Shown in pieces: positions 34,986 through 46,545 of a DNA stretch of 64,000 nucleotides. The translations under genes were made by a program, and so were the position numbers. Origin of the DNA: Ceraceosorus guamensis (Eukaryota; Basidiomycota; Exobasidiomycetes; Ceraceosorales; Ceraceosoraceae); NCBI RefSeq assembly GCF_003144195.1, contig NW_020290000.1:558001-622000 (forward strand). Direction: 5' to 3'. Numbering within the stretch: the first letter of the stretch is position 1; the number at the start of each line of letters is the position of its first letter. The notes beneath the pieces were generated by a model. The model was not told where the DNA came from, searched no databases, and saw only the letters and a list, made by a program, of their open reading frames with translations.

Positions 34986-36176
34986 TTTGCCTCGCTATTG
35001 GCCCTACGATGGATGGCTTGTACTTATCGAAAAGACGCGTATCGCCGAGTCTGGTGAGAAGTCCGTGATTGAGATGCTGTGGGAGAGAGAGGATGAAGGA
35101 GACGTCCATCTTAAATGGCTAAGTGGCCAATGTGACGCGCTCACCCCTGGGCACCTCAGGAAACCAACGAAAAAGTGACACGTAGCTTCTGGCAGCCATG
35201 CACAGTCACGAGTATCATCGCCAGCACAGCCCACCTTCCCTGCTGCAGCCAGCAGCAGGTGAGGCGTCCCTTCAGTTGGCCTTGCATGCTGCGCGCACGG
35301 GTGCCCCGACTGCATTCCGCGCGAGCCCGTGCGCGCAGACAGCCATGCAATTCGCCATGGCATGCACCCAGCGTGCATGCGCGCAGCACGCATCAGAGAA
35401 TCAAAGAGATGCAATTCGACGCCTACCGACGCCTGCGCGGCCTTCCTCATCGTGATATGTGAGAACCTCTCATCATCGCGGCTTACCCTGCCGCGCTGCG
35501 CCTTCCGCCACTCCGCGGAGGTGATGCATTCAAAGTGCGCGCCGCGCCACGCAATCCCACATGCCAATCGTGAATCCAACGCGCACTTCATTGCGGCTTC
35601 CCCGGCATGCAAGGCGACCTCCAGACATAGCTGAACTCGCTTTCTTGGCTGGAGAGCGCGCAACCGACCGCCAAAGTGCTCGCCAGCAGGAGCGTTTACA
35701 GCGCACCACTTTCATGGTGATACCCCATCCTAGGCAACACGCGCTTGACAGACTTCACGAGTGACGGCTTCAAGCAACACATGTTTCTTCAGCTGCTATA
35801 CTTTACAGATCCGATGGTCTATGCGCATGCTTGACTCACCAACTGCACCGCTGCCCTTGTACTGTATGCATTCATTCGCACCCACTCTGACGATCAAGAC
35901 TATCCTGCTGACTGCAGCTGCGTCTCGCCAAAGTCGCGCTTGACACGCATCTGTGCGCCGGAAGTAACGCCTTCCACTCAGCGTATGTCCGGCGGGAGCT
36001 GGCGGGCCACGTGACCAAGAAGCGCCATCACGTGCCTGTGCAACATGCGCGCGCGTCAAGTCGAATCTTGAATCTGGTCACGAGTCTATCGAGCGTGCCT
36101 TCTAACGTTCTTGGTTCTCACACCGATCATCAACAAATTGAACATCTCGCTGTCTTTCGGCGAAGTTTGCCCCATC
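34986..36176. promoter_or_regulatory. Divergent promoter gap, PDI / RBM26-like gene, 1.2 kb
   Basis: Both neighbouring genes start outward from this gap. It contains a perfect 13-bp inverted repeat (35289-35301 and 35326-35338), CAATCGTGAATC at 35565-35576 and GTCACGAGT near 35205 and 36078. No unfolded-protein-response element could be assigned with certainty upstream of PDI. Confidence 0.5.
35289..35338. repeat. Perfect inverted repeat, 13-bp arms, 24-nt spacer
   Basis: CTGCGCGCACGGG (35289-35301) pairs exactly with CCCGTGCGCGCAG (35326-35338). It lies about 300 bp upstream of the PDI start. The stem is GC-rich, so a stable cruciform or RNA hairpin is possible. Confidence 0.75.
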
Positions 36177-38827
36177 ATGGTGGCCTATGATGCCGCGCAC
36201 ACGGCTGAGCTCAAGAAGTGGCTCTCGGAACAATTGGACGGTATCTGCGATGCCGATCCAGAGGTCCTTTCTGACTATGTGCTTGCCCTGCTCAAGCACG
36301 AAGTGTCGGATGACGCACTCTCTGGCATCCTCACAGAATCACTAGAAGACTTCCTAGCTGAGCGTGAGCTGTCGGAGCTCTTCGCTTGATTGGCTCATTG
36401 CCGCGTGCTGACTTGATCACTCGCTCGCGCAAACAGATACCGAACCTTTTGTAAAACTAATCATTGGTGCTCTCAAGGACCAATCTTATCTTCCCGCAGC
36501 TTCACGCAAGCGACAAGCTTCAGAGGCACCTGCAGCATCTTCTAGTCAACTACCCTCCGCAGCCGCCTCTGTTGAAGGTACCGGTGCAGAATCAGGGGAT
36601 GGGCCGTCCTCTTCTAACGGGACCCGTCAGAGTCATCGAGGGGGTGATCGGGATCGCGAGCGCGATGGTAAAAGGAGAAAAGGGGACGGAGCGGGGGAGA
36701 TCAGGCGCGGACTTTGCAGAGACTACCATCGTGAGTGCTATCATTGCGTGCGAGAATCTGCGGCGTGTGTCTGACATCAGGCTTCACTATGCCGCCGTCA
36801 CCGGTAGAAAAGGGCTGGTGCTCGCGCGGTGCGGAATGTAGGTTTCAACACTCGACAGACGTGGTCAACGCGGCTGGCAACGGGACGCCAAACCATCCAC
36901 ATTTCACTCCAAATGGTCCAATCCCAATGATGCTCGGCGCTGGTCCGATCAGGCTAGGTGGCCCAGGTGGTGCACCTCAGCCTTTTGGTGGCATGCAGCA
37001 GCCATTCGCATTCAGTGGACCCATGCCTAGAGGACCGTGGCCAGGACCAGGTCAGCCTGGCTTTTCTCATGCAGGAAGCCCACGAGTTGGCCCTCAAATG
37101 AACCCTGGTGGCCCACCGGATCAGGCAGCTGGGCCAGGCATGGGTGCGCAAATGCCGCCCAACTTTCCGCCTCAGCAGCAGCAACAGTCTTTCATGCCAG
37201 ACAGCGCAGGCATGCCTGGAAGACCGGTGGTCGGTGGTCGCGGCGGAGGTCATCGTCAGCATCAAGGTACATTCCGGCAGAGGAAGAGCGAGACTGCCCT
37301 AGTCGTGGAAAATATCCCACCCGAGTCTTTGGAGCTGATCAAAGTCAACGAGTTCTTCAAACGCTTTGGCACTATCACAAATATTCAAATCGACGTACCT
37401 GGGAAAAAGGCATTGGTGGAATACTCTAGGCCGGACGAGGCCAAAGCTGCTATCAGCTGCCCTGATGCGGTGCTTGGCAATCGGTTTGTGAAGGTTTTCT
37501 TCCAGCGATTCGAAAATGGTTCATCCAATGGCCAGCCAGCTTCATTACCTGCTGCATCCGCAGCCGCCCGTCCCAGACCACCTCCCCCAGAGAAATCGGC
37601 ATTTGTAGTAGGGCAGAACCAGTACCACGCGCCTGGTATGCCGGTCTCAGCAGGTCAACGCGCAAAATTGATCGCGATGCAGCACGGTGCACAGCGGAAG
37701 GTTGATCACTTGCTCGGAGAGCAAAAGACTTTGATGGCCGCCATCACCAGTCCTTTGACGTCGACGGAGGCCAAGAAAGCCTCGATGACGCGGATGAAAG
37801 CCATCGAGGGCGAATTGGGTGCTGCTACCACGCAGCTGAGAGAGGCGATAAAGGCTGTCCAGTCTTTGCCCCCTCCCCCGCCTGCTGAGGATCCCGCGAA
37901 ACGGAAGGAAATGAAGGAAAAGGCCGAGAGAGAGCAGATGGACAGAGAGTTGGATATGCATAGCCGAGGCGAGACCAGCGAAAGCACGGAGGAGCTCAAA
38001 GCGAAGTTGGAAAAGCTCAGGGAAGAGGTGAGTAAATGAAGCGGTCGCTGCGACCGTTCCGCAATGTGCTGATATCAGCTTGGCTTCTGCCGGCACGCTC
38101 TTTTCTAATGACAGGCCGCTGCGATTGGGTTAGATGCGAATGGCACACCCACTCATGAAGGCGGCTACAGGGGTAGAGGGCGCGGACGCGGGACTTACTT
38201 CTCCAGAGGTCGAGGCGCGTACGGGCAAAGGCCCAGCATGAGGCTTGATAATCGCACGACCAAGCTTGTTGTCAGTGACGTGCCCACAGAGCACAAGGAG
38301 CAAGTCAAGGAGCATTACAAAGTGAGCGAGAGGTGCAGGCGGACAGGGCGCGAGGCAAGGCTAGAGTGCCTTGCAGGTACGTGCATCGATGGCTTAGACG
38401 CGTGTGCCTCCTTTCCTCCACAGCAATTTGGCGAGGTGGAGGATATCTATGACTCGAGCCCGCGAGCGTTCATTATCACGTACAAGGCGCGACCGAGCGG
38501 TGAAGCCGTGAGTAAAAAGCGCAAGCGTACGTCGGCCCATGAGCTCGCGAATCAAAGCTGACCGATCCGTCATTCTGTATCCTTTGTTGCTTCTTCCAGG
38601 CCATGCGGGCTAGCACGGAGATTGCCACCGTTGGGACAGTGAAGCTAGCATGGGCAGCGGCGGATGCGGGACCACAAGCTCAAAGCGTCTCGGCCGCCTC
38701 TGGTGCTCCCTCTTCCTCTTCAGCACAGGCCAGCAATGCGATGTCGAGCTCCATGGACGGGAACAAGGCCGTCCCAAGCGATGGAGAAGCGGAAGAAGGA
38801 GAAGAGGAGGATTGGAGGCCGGCATGA
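36177..38827 (+). CDS. RBM26/RBM27-like RNA-binding protein (PWI-like, CCCH, two RRMs)
   Basis: Six exons, join(36177..36363, 36437..36730, 36808..38027, 38115..38321, 38424..38507, 38600..38827), give 739 aa. Residues about 1-80 form the PWI-like helical domain (AAHTAELKKWLSEQL ... FVKLIIGALKDQSYLP). A CCCH finger follows, C-x8-C-x5-C-x3-H, reading CRDYHQKGWC...ECRFQH across an intron. The acceptor at 36807 was chosen because only it gives the exact C-x8-C spacing. RRM1 is at about 321-395 (ALVVENIPPESLE ... RFGTITNIQID), then a Lys/Glu coiled coil, an RG-rich patch and RRM2 at about 615-700 (TKLVVSDVPTEHK ... FGEVEDIYD). The family (human RBM26/27, fission-yeast Rmn1) links to nuclear exosome targeting by Mtl1/Red1-type complexes. 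That role is inferred. Confidence 0.9.
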
Positions 38828-39202
38828 GACTGTTGGGGATGAGCAGGCTAGCCGAGCAGAATGCCCGTGATGCAAAGGTCAATGCAAGGGATGTCAGATG
38901 ATAAGCAAAAAAAGGGGGGTCCACGATCAACTTAGTAGTCCTTCCTGTCCACTCTCTGTCGCAATTTTATGCTACGCTGTGCAATGTGCTTCACCTTGGC
39001 TGCGGACATCGAGCGCATGAACGTTTGCGCATTTGGTGGATAGAGCGACGATGCATCATTACATGACATGTGCAAGAGACAGGGTGAGATGCGTGTGCAA
39101 GCGGGCAATTCAAAGAGGTGGTGCAAAGGTGCAAGAAGCTGCAAAGCGGAGCAGCGAGGTAGCGCTGCAAAGGTGCATTCCGGCTGCTTGACCGCCAAAG
39201 AG
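38828..39202. other. Convergent 3' gap, 375 bp
   Basis: It lies between the stops of the RBM26-like gene (+) and the LCAT-like gene (-), so it holds both transcript ends. Nothing else seen. Confidence 0.5.
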
Positions 39203-42200
39203 TCAATGTGCTTGCTTGGCTCTGGCCAGGCGACACTGTTCGACGCATCTTCCAATGCCCTGCACATCCGAAAGCAGGGTGACGTGTCTATGAGAAGTGT
39301 GATGTTCTCCCAACTTTCCCTCTCCTCGAACAAGAAGCTTGGACCAAGAACCAGGAAGATCCATGGCGCTTCGAAGCGTAATGACGCCATCTCCAGGCTC
39401 GTATAGCATGCGGGAATAATCTCCGGCCCTTACGCCGATCTTCCAGCTCTCCGTTTCGGAGCTTTGTTCAGAGGGCGCGTTTTCCGTGCGCACCAGAGCA
39501 CCTCGGACCGTCGGTGTTCGACCTGACGCTAGGATAGCGATAGGCGGATACTGTCCATCGTTGAGACGTGCTTCGTCAAATCCTTCTTCGAGCTCTTTGT
39601 GGAAGCGTCTTGTCTCATCAAGGGTCTGCAAGGCCACCAGATCCTGTCATAAGCGGACGTCGAGATGCACAGCGAGATGACCCGCGGAACTCACCCGAAC
39701 CAAATATGCCCACGTCTCTTCTTCCGACGGGGCCGTCGATGCGGCTTCTGCTGCGTAAGTCTTCTTCTTTGCCTCCTCTTTCGTCGTCGGAACACCATTC
39801 TGAGCAGATGCAATTGGCATAGCATTCAAACTTTCGTCTTTGATCATCTTGCTCGTCTCTGCGATATTTCTACTTGCTTCTGCAGTACCTTGGACAGCTT
39901 TAGCGACTGCTTGCCCACCTTTTGGGAAAGAGGCTTTGCCAGCCAGCTGCAGATCTAGTCCGCCGTCCAGACCCACATCGTTGCTTTGCGCACGATCGGC
40001 CCTCTGACTGCCTACAGAAGCTTCGCTAGATTGATGCTCGTCCAAAGCTGGCAGCTGCGTCTTTCCTTCGCACTGGACACGCGCTTGATACTCTTTGAAG
40101 CGCCCAGCCTCCAGACAAGGAGTGAGTCCCAGATCATCCCACACGTTTGGGTCGAAAAAGTCCAGGTCGAAAGGTTTGCCATCCTCCGACTCGAAACATC
40201 TGCCATCACGCGGAAGCAGGCCGAAAGAAGATCTAAAGGAGAAAGTGGCGCGAGGAGAACAGACTAAAGGACAGCACGGAGTGTGTGTGAGTCGTCGGGC
40301 GGCTGACGCGCAAACTTGAGCGGGCGGCAGGCAGCAGCTCACCTTCGTCATTAAATAGAGCAGCATCTCCATACCGGAACGGTCCGAGAATGTTCGCAGT
40401 GCCCGCAAACGGCGTTGAGGCCAAAATGAGCTTGTCGAAGATGTTGGGATTGCTCGTCTGAGCAAGAGCGTGCAGAGCAACCAGGCCGCCCATGGAATGA
40501 GCAACAACAGTGGCGCCCTGGCGTTTCGACTCTTCCGTATGGCTCTCCTCGTAGAGCTTTGTCAGAAAATCTCTGAGGCGCTTGCTCGATCTGTGCAGGC
40601 TCAATCTCCAATCGTAGCCCCATGAATGCACTGTAGGTCGCTTCTTGCCCGCTTCGATGCGAGAAGCTAGTCGTCCGCCCATATCTACCAGACGGCCGAT
40701 GCCCATCAGAGATTCACCCGGTACCACTAGCTCTTCGGAATTTGCCTCTGCCTGCACGTCCAGATCAAGCTCCAGCGTTGGTCTGCGGAGCCCGACGCCG
40801 ACCTGTCGAGAAATGATGGAACGACAAAGTCTCGACATGCTGCGAGCGTGCGTAAAGCGCGTGGCGTTCAGGGCGACGCACCTTGATCGGGATCCACAGC
40901 ATCTGTCCCGTTTCGGCGTCTCGTAGCACACTACCTCTGTACCCACCCATGATCACCACATTACCCTCGATGTTGTCAAAGTATCGTTTGGCACAGGGAT
41001 CCTTGTGCACAGTTGGGATCAGTTCCGGCTCGTACGCGGCCGCTACGCTCGGCCCCGCTGTATTTAGCCCTAGCGTGGGGCCATCGCGTGCACTTTGAGG
41101 GCCATCGTTGGCCATGGACGATGGACCCAGAACTCCCAGACTGGTGAGCCCATTCCATCCGCTAAGCATCTCTTTGATACGATTTGTGCCCGCATTGAGG
41201 ATCGATTGGCTTTGCTGCTGCTGTTCCTTAGCGTGCTGCTCCGCTTCATCTCTCACCCTGTCGATCGGATCGACCGCTGCTGAGCCCTTGGCATGCTTGC
41301 GCTTGCCGCGCAATGTGTCCCAAGGGTGTCGAACAGGCTCAGCCAAGCTACTTAAGCTTTGCCAGCCCGAAGAAGCCCCGAAATGCGTATCATAGAACGC
41401 TTGCTTAGCTGTGGGATTTCTGTGGCTCGGAGAGACGAAGGTAGGCAGACCCGAAGATGCTTTGCTCGAGCTTGTCGACATCGCCACATCTCGCCAAGGA
41501 TAGCCCCTTGGTGTGTGCACCACAGGCGGTGGCGACTCGATCGGTGACAGAGGATGCGAGCCTGCGACTCGCGGCTTAACATCCTCGACACTCCCTGACT
41601 GATCTGCTTTCTCACGAGATGACGCGTCTTGTGCTACCTGTGCGGCAGGCACGGGTACTTCTGTATCAACCTGCAATCTGTGGGAGCGTGAAGCATTCTT
41701 GAGGTCCTCCTCATCATACATTGCTTCTGATTGAGAAGCTTCCTGCAGCGATCGCCGTCGCCTTCGTTGCCGGAACGAAACGGATCCATGCTCCGCCGAG
41801 GCGTCAAAAGAGTTCTTCCTGCTCGAAGGCCTTGCAACGTTCTCGTCCACGACATCGAGCTGGTCAAGACCTCGCTGAAAAGCACGCTGCTCCAACTCCA
41901 TCTCCTCTTCCATTACAGGAGCTGCTCTAGAAGCAGCTGCGGAGAGCGCATCGCCTCGCAGCCCCGCTTGGATATTGGCAGCGTTCGTGGCAGGTGTGGA
42001 CCGAGATCTTGTGCGCATCAACTCTGGTCGATCTTCCGGTGTCGCAGTTTGGTCACCAGCCTTGATCTTGGACGAAGATCTAAAGTCGAGCCACTGTTTG
42101 CTAGCCAAAGAGCTCCTCCTGCGTTCGCCTCCTCTCTTGGAAGCTATATCGGCAGGTCCGCCATCATCGTACACCCAGCCCCGCTCGGATTCGGGTATGA

Positions 42201-42450
42201 ACCTTCCGTTGGGCAACGGAGAAGCTCGAGAGGTGGAGGCTAGCGGACTTTTCCTGGTGGTGGCCGTGCCATGATTTCTCTGACCCTCCATCTCGCCTTC
42301 CCGACTGCTGGCTGCACCACTTCGCATGGCGGGAGAAGGGGTCCTACTTGTTGCCCATGCTGGGAGGGATGGCAGCTTGAGGACGCTTCCGCTGCGAAGC
42401 GGAGAGCCGGCAGGCGCGGTGGCCTTCGACGAGTCCTCAGCCGCTGCCAT
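39203..42450 (-). CDS. LCAT-like lipase/acyltransferase with long N-terminal extension
   Basis: Four exons, complement(39203..39625, 39695..40263, 40343..40802, 40882..42450), give 1006 aa. The first ~470 residues are disordered (Ser/Arg/Ala/Glu-rich). The alpha/beta-hydrolase part resembles the lecithin:cholesterol acyltransferase family: VIMGGYRGSVLRDAETGQML, SWGYDWRLSLHRSSKRL, nucleophile elbow VVAHSMGGLVALHAL, ASTPFAGTANILGP, ATFSFRSSFGLLPRDGRCF and a C-terminal HVTLLSDVQG with the likely catalytic His. It probably acts on phospho- or neutral lipids; substrate and location are unknown. The last intron has two in-frame acceptors 18 nt apart (exon start at 39625 or 39643). The nearer-normal intron length (69 nt) was preferred. 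Confidence 0.85.
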
Positions 42451-44608
42451 TGCATGCGCTATCGGCGGTGCAGCCTGGCAAAATTGCAAGATTGCGCGAA
42501 TGTGAATGTGTTCAAGAATGAAATGCACCAGCAGCGACGTCGAAGACTTGCAAGACTAAAGATCTGCTTCTCTGAGAGCAAAGATCTGAATGGACTGCTG
42601 CAAGCCCCTTTGGCTCAAATTGGACCGCTTGCCCGGTAGGACCACGCGGTAGGTGTACCGTCACCCCTCTTGCTTGCATATATCCGGCACACCTGCCGGC
42701 ACGGCCTCGGCAGCAAAGATCCGTGACCCTGCAGCCGAGAATCTAATGCGAGAATTAGCATCGACAGTCGCGACTCGCGAGTCACGATCCATTTGCTCAA
42801 AGACTCGGAACTTCCGTCGCGAGTGGACATTCTATCAGGAATAATGTACATCAGGGTGCGAGGGCGGATCGAGGTGCCCGACCTGAAGGTGGATTTGTGA
42901 CGGGGCCCATGGCCCACCAAAAGGTGAGTGAAGGGTGTCGGGCACGAGATACGAGCACCACAATAGAATCATGACCGTGCGGGAGTAGAAGAGCCGCACA
43001 CACACTTGTGACTCGTGACTTGACCACTGCATCAGCAGCTGCAAAGGGCGTGGCTGTGCTGCGCGCAAAGCGGCTGGTCGCCATAATATTGAATAACAAT
43101 AATAATCATAATAATCATGAATCATGAAGATCCATACACACGTACAACCGCAGTCACCGTCTTCAGTCAGTGGTGAGTGTGAGTATATATATCTAGCAGA
43201 CCTGATGCTGCGCTTACACATGACATTCAAATTCACGTGAAACAGATTCAGATAAGACTGACGTGGCGTAGGGCCCATGGGGGGTTTGAGTGCATGAGGA
43301 CCGCCATCGAATGATCGCAGTTGGACAACGTGTGCGTGCATGTGTGTTCGCGCTCTCTCGCCTCCATTCGATGAGGAGGACCGCACGGGGTAGAAGTCAC
43401 GACGGTGTGCAGCGTCGCACTGAATTGCTTCGATGGAGAGATGGTCGAAAAAGTTCACTCGGGTGAGCCAGCATTCAACGATTACTTGTGACATTCTTGG
43501 TTTGATGGGATTACATTCTTGATTCATGATGCTGAAATGAGGTTGAAGATTTTGATTCAAAATCAAAACTGCTACATAGCGATTGCCATTCACGTGATTC
43601 TACCATTCGTGATTTGCCATGCCGTGCTTTGGCGTTCTGCATGGCGAGGTGCCAAGCACATGTGCCGGGGCGCCAGATGGCTGCAGGCGGTGCACGCAGC
43701 GTGCGATCGTGGCCGCATGCTCGATCGCATCTCGCTGATCATCCTTTCGCCGCGCCATGCAGCATCAATCAAGTATAAGAAATCAAAGAACCGCGGGTGC
43801 CTGGCGCAGGGATTGCGAAGATGGCGCTGGCGTGCAGCAAGTGCTGATGAGTGGGGGGCTGCTTGTGCTGCGTACAGGAGGAGCCAGCCTGCACGATGTG
43901 CAGCTGCTGATGCGTGATGTGCAGGGGCAGCAGGGGCAGCAGGGGCAAAAGGTCCAGCCTGAGTCACGTACGTTGTAAACGACCGTACCACGCAGCTCTG
44001 CATGCATGCCGCTTCGTCGCGAAGATGCGTGCATCCATCCGCCTCTTTCATGCGGCGTGTGCATGCATGCATCATCGACAAGCTTTGCGGCACAGCCTTC
44101 TCTCTCACTCACAATCCGAGACGCATCAGACTGCTGCTGCTTCCCCTCGTCATGCTGCCTTCGCGCAATCACCGCATACGAGCTGTAACGCCGAACGTGT
44201 CCTTCTGCGGTCCCTTCTCGCGCTCACGAGAATCGCAATCGTGAATCAACTAAATCTCGATCACAGAGTGACGGATGCTGTGAAGGCTGTACAATGGCCT
44301 TGCTGTCACGAGTATATGTTGCTTCCGGTCCCCATCTACGACAACGATCTACAGCAACAACCACCTCTGACTTCTTCAGCTTCAGCTCCCTGACACACCG
44401 CCATTGCGCGGACAACACACATCACCAAATCACAAGTAGTCTTTCGATTTCCTGCGCTCGTGCAGCTTGAAGCCAGCCATCCACTCCACTCGCTCGCACA
44501 TTCGATCGGCTCTCTGCACACGCGGTATCGGCCCTACCCCTCCTGCTGCACGCCATCTAGCCCTCGTCTTCGTAAGCAATAGCTATACCTTGCTCCCGAT
44601 CACTCGTC
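42451..44608. promoter_or_regulatory. Divergent promoter gap, LCAT-like / PPSY membrane protein, 2.2 kb
   Basis: Both neighbours start outward. It contains a perfect 12-bp palindrome GACTCGCGAGTC (42772-42783), an ATAAT-rich tract (about 43083-43130), a 9-bp unit GCAGGGGCA repeated three times (43921-43947), CAATCGTGAATC at 44236-44247 and related words near 43510-43620. A 252-codon frame on the - strand (42835-43593) has no start context or domain and was not accepted. Confidence 0.5.
43921..43947. repeat. Three tandem copies of a 9-bp unit
   Basis: GCAGGGGCA is repeated three times without change. It is a small minisatellite in the 2.2-kb divergent gap. Confidence 0.85.
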
Positions 44609-45965
44609 ATGTCGGACGCTGCTCTTGACGGCGTGCCTTCACTGGGCGGCTCGCCCGTCATCTTCATCGGGGTCATTGCAGCGATAGCATGTGTCGTGGT
44701 CGTCGCTGCAGTGTTGATCTGCCTCTAGTAAGTCGAGATAGCTGAGTATCGCGGCCATGAGGAGCTATCTTCTCACCTCTTGGCCACCTGTCCTCTACCT
44801 CGATGTGCGGCACAGCTGCCGTCGACGAAGACGCAGAAAAGCAGCACTGGCACGAGCTTCATTGGGCAATAATCTCAATACTATGCACCCTGGTCCATCA
44901 CTAGCTGGCCGCAGGGGAAGAGCGCAAGGCTCAGGCTTTGCGCCAGTCTCCCAGATGAATGATGACGAAGCTTTCAACGCCGCTCCTTCGCCTAGACACT
45001 CGTTGCAGTACGACGGAGCTTACGATCCGTACAATTCCACCAATTCGACTGCTCTGCGAACTGGAGGTGCACCATACTCAAATCCATACGGGGCAGGCGC
45101 GGCTGCAGGCGCGAAGTACGATGAAAGCTCAGAAGTCCTTGCGACGCCAACTTCCACCAAAAATGCACCTTTTAGTGGACGACCGGGTGGAGCTGCCGCT
45201 GGATCGGCTGGCGTGGGAAGCGCAGCAGGAGCAAATGCTTACAACAGGCCGAACAGGGCTCAACAGAGTTCCGCTGCTGGCCCAGGGCACATGTATAGCG
45301 GCCATCAGCCCACTGCTAGCTATGGATCCGGCTTCTCCGACGCATCTTACTCTGCGCCTCCGAGGAGAGAGGAGAGAAGCTTTTACTATGGCGGCGTGGG
45401 TGCTATGGAGCCCGCGTCTGACTACCTGCCGCAAGCGCAAGGCGCTCACAATCCCTATACCGCCAACATGCCACCAACATCCTCAACTCACCATCAGGCA
45501 CAACCGTGGACAGCATACGCGTCAGACGCAACGGTTCCGGAAGATGCTCCACCATCGCACGACTTTGGAGCGGCAAGATATGCTGCGGAAAAGCAAGCCC
45601 ACATGGCTGCGCACACACCCAGCGCTAATTTCAGCAACACCCAGTCGCATCCCAATCCGTACAGCAGCGAAGGAGGTGCGGGTCCATCTGCTTCCGCCGG
45701 ACATCCAGCAGCGACGCACACGTCCGCTTCGAGTTCGACTTCTTATCCGCCTCCACAGACATCATCTGCCGCAGAACCTCCTTCGTACGACGCCTTGTCC
45801 ATCGCTGAGAGGTCTGAGAGCAGCAGCAGACCGCAAAGTGAAGTCATGGCTGCTGGACCTAGCAGAGTGGACAGAGCATCCGGATCCTTCCCCAGCAGCA
45901 GCAGCGCAAACGACAGTCAGAAGAAGTGGACAAGCGGAGATTTCAAGGATGGCGGCGCCGCGTAA
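44609..45965 (+). CDS. Single-pass membrane protein with disordered tail and PPSY motif
   Basis: Two exons, join(44609..44727, 44816..45965), give 422 aa. A short polar N-terminus (MSDAALDGVPSLGGSP) leads into one membrane segment (VIFIGVIAAIACVVVVAAVLICLY) followed at once by CRRRRRRK, a strong stop-transfer signal that places the long tail in the cytosol. The tail is Ser/Ala/Gly/Pro/Tyr-rich and disordered. Near its end EPPSYDALS is a PPxY motif, the usual docking site for WW domains of Rsp5/Nedd4 ubiquitin ligases. No family was recognised; the shape suggests a plasma-membrane adaptor or sensor. The intron interrupts the last membrane-segment codon (phase 2, GTAAGT donor). Confidence 0.75.
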
Positions 45966-46545
45966 GGCCTCCGTGCGCCCATTGGCTACGCGCACTCTAC
46001 GGCCAGCATTCATCTTGTTCTGCCTTGAAGACTGCTTGGTCGCATGGCCTGTGCGTTCGCTGCGCCCCGCCTGTATTTGCTCCATCTTCTTGTACGCCTC
46101 TATCTCACATCACACACCAAGGACAATTTGCAATGTCGATCGTCGATCTTCAGCAGTGATGCCCAATTTATTGTCCTTTGCTCATGTGCTTGAGCAAGCA
46201 GGATGCGCTGCCATTAGAGAGGAGCACCACCGCGAGCCTGCTCACACTTGGGACAAAAAGGTCTGCACATTGTTACGTGACGAGAAGAGGGCGTGCCGCG
46301 AGACGATCTGAGTTAGATGAGATTTTGTGGGGGCGGGCGTGTGTAAACATGTTGCGAACATCCGTGTGACTAGACATCGTTGCGAGAGGTGTAGACGTGT
46401 TAAGAGTGGTGGTGATGAAGAGATCGAAGTTGAAAGCCGGGCCAAGCAGGGTCGCACCTGCATGGCCAAAGCTGGACAAGAAGAAGAAGAAAGAAAAATT
46501 GCGTCCGAGGTCCCCTTTCTCGCCTGGCAAATGCCATCGAGGCCA
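45966..46545. other. Convergent 3' gap, 580 bp
   Basis: It lies between the stop of the PPSY protein gene (+) and the stop of the helicase gene (-). Nothing coding was recognised. Confidence 0.5.

Noticed and set aside
42835-43593. 252-codon open frame on the - strand
   Set aside because: It lies across ATAAT-rich and motif-rich intergenic sequence, has an erratic composition (Tyr/His/Cys/Arg runs), no domain, no splice partners and no start context.
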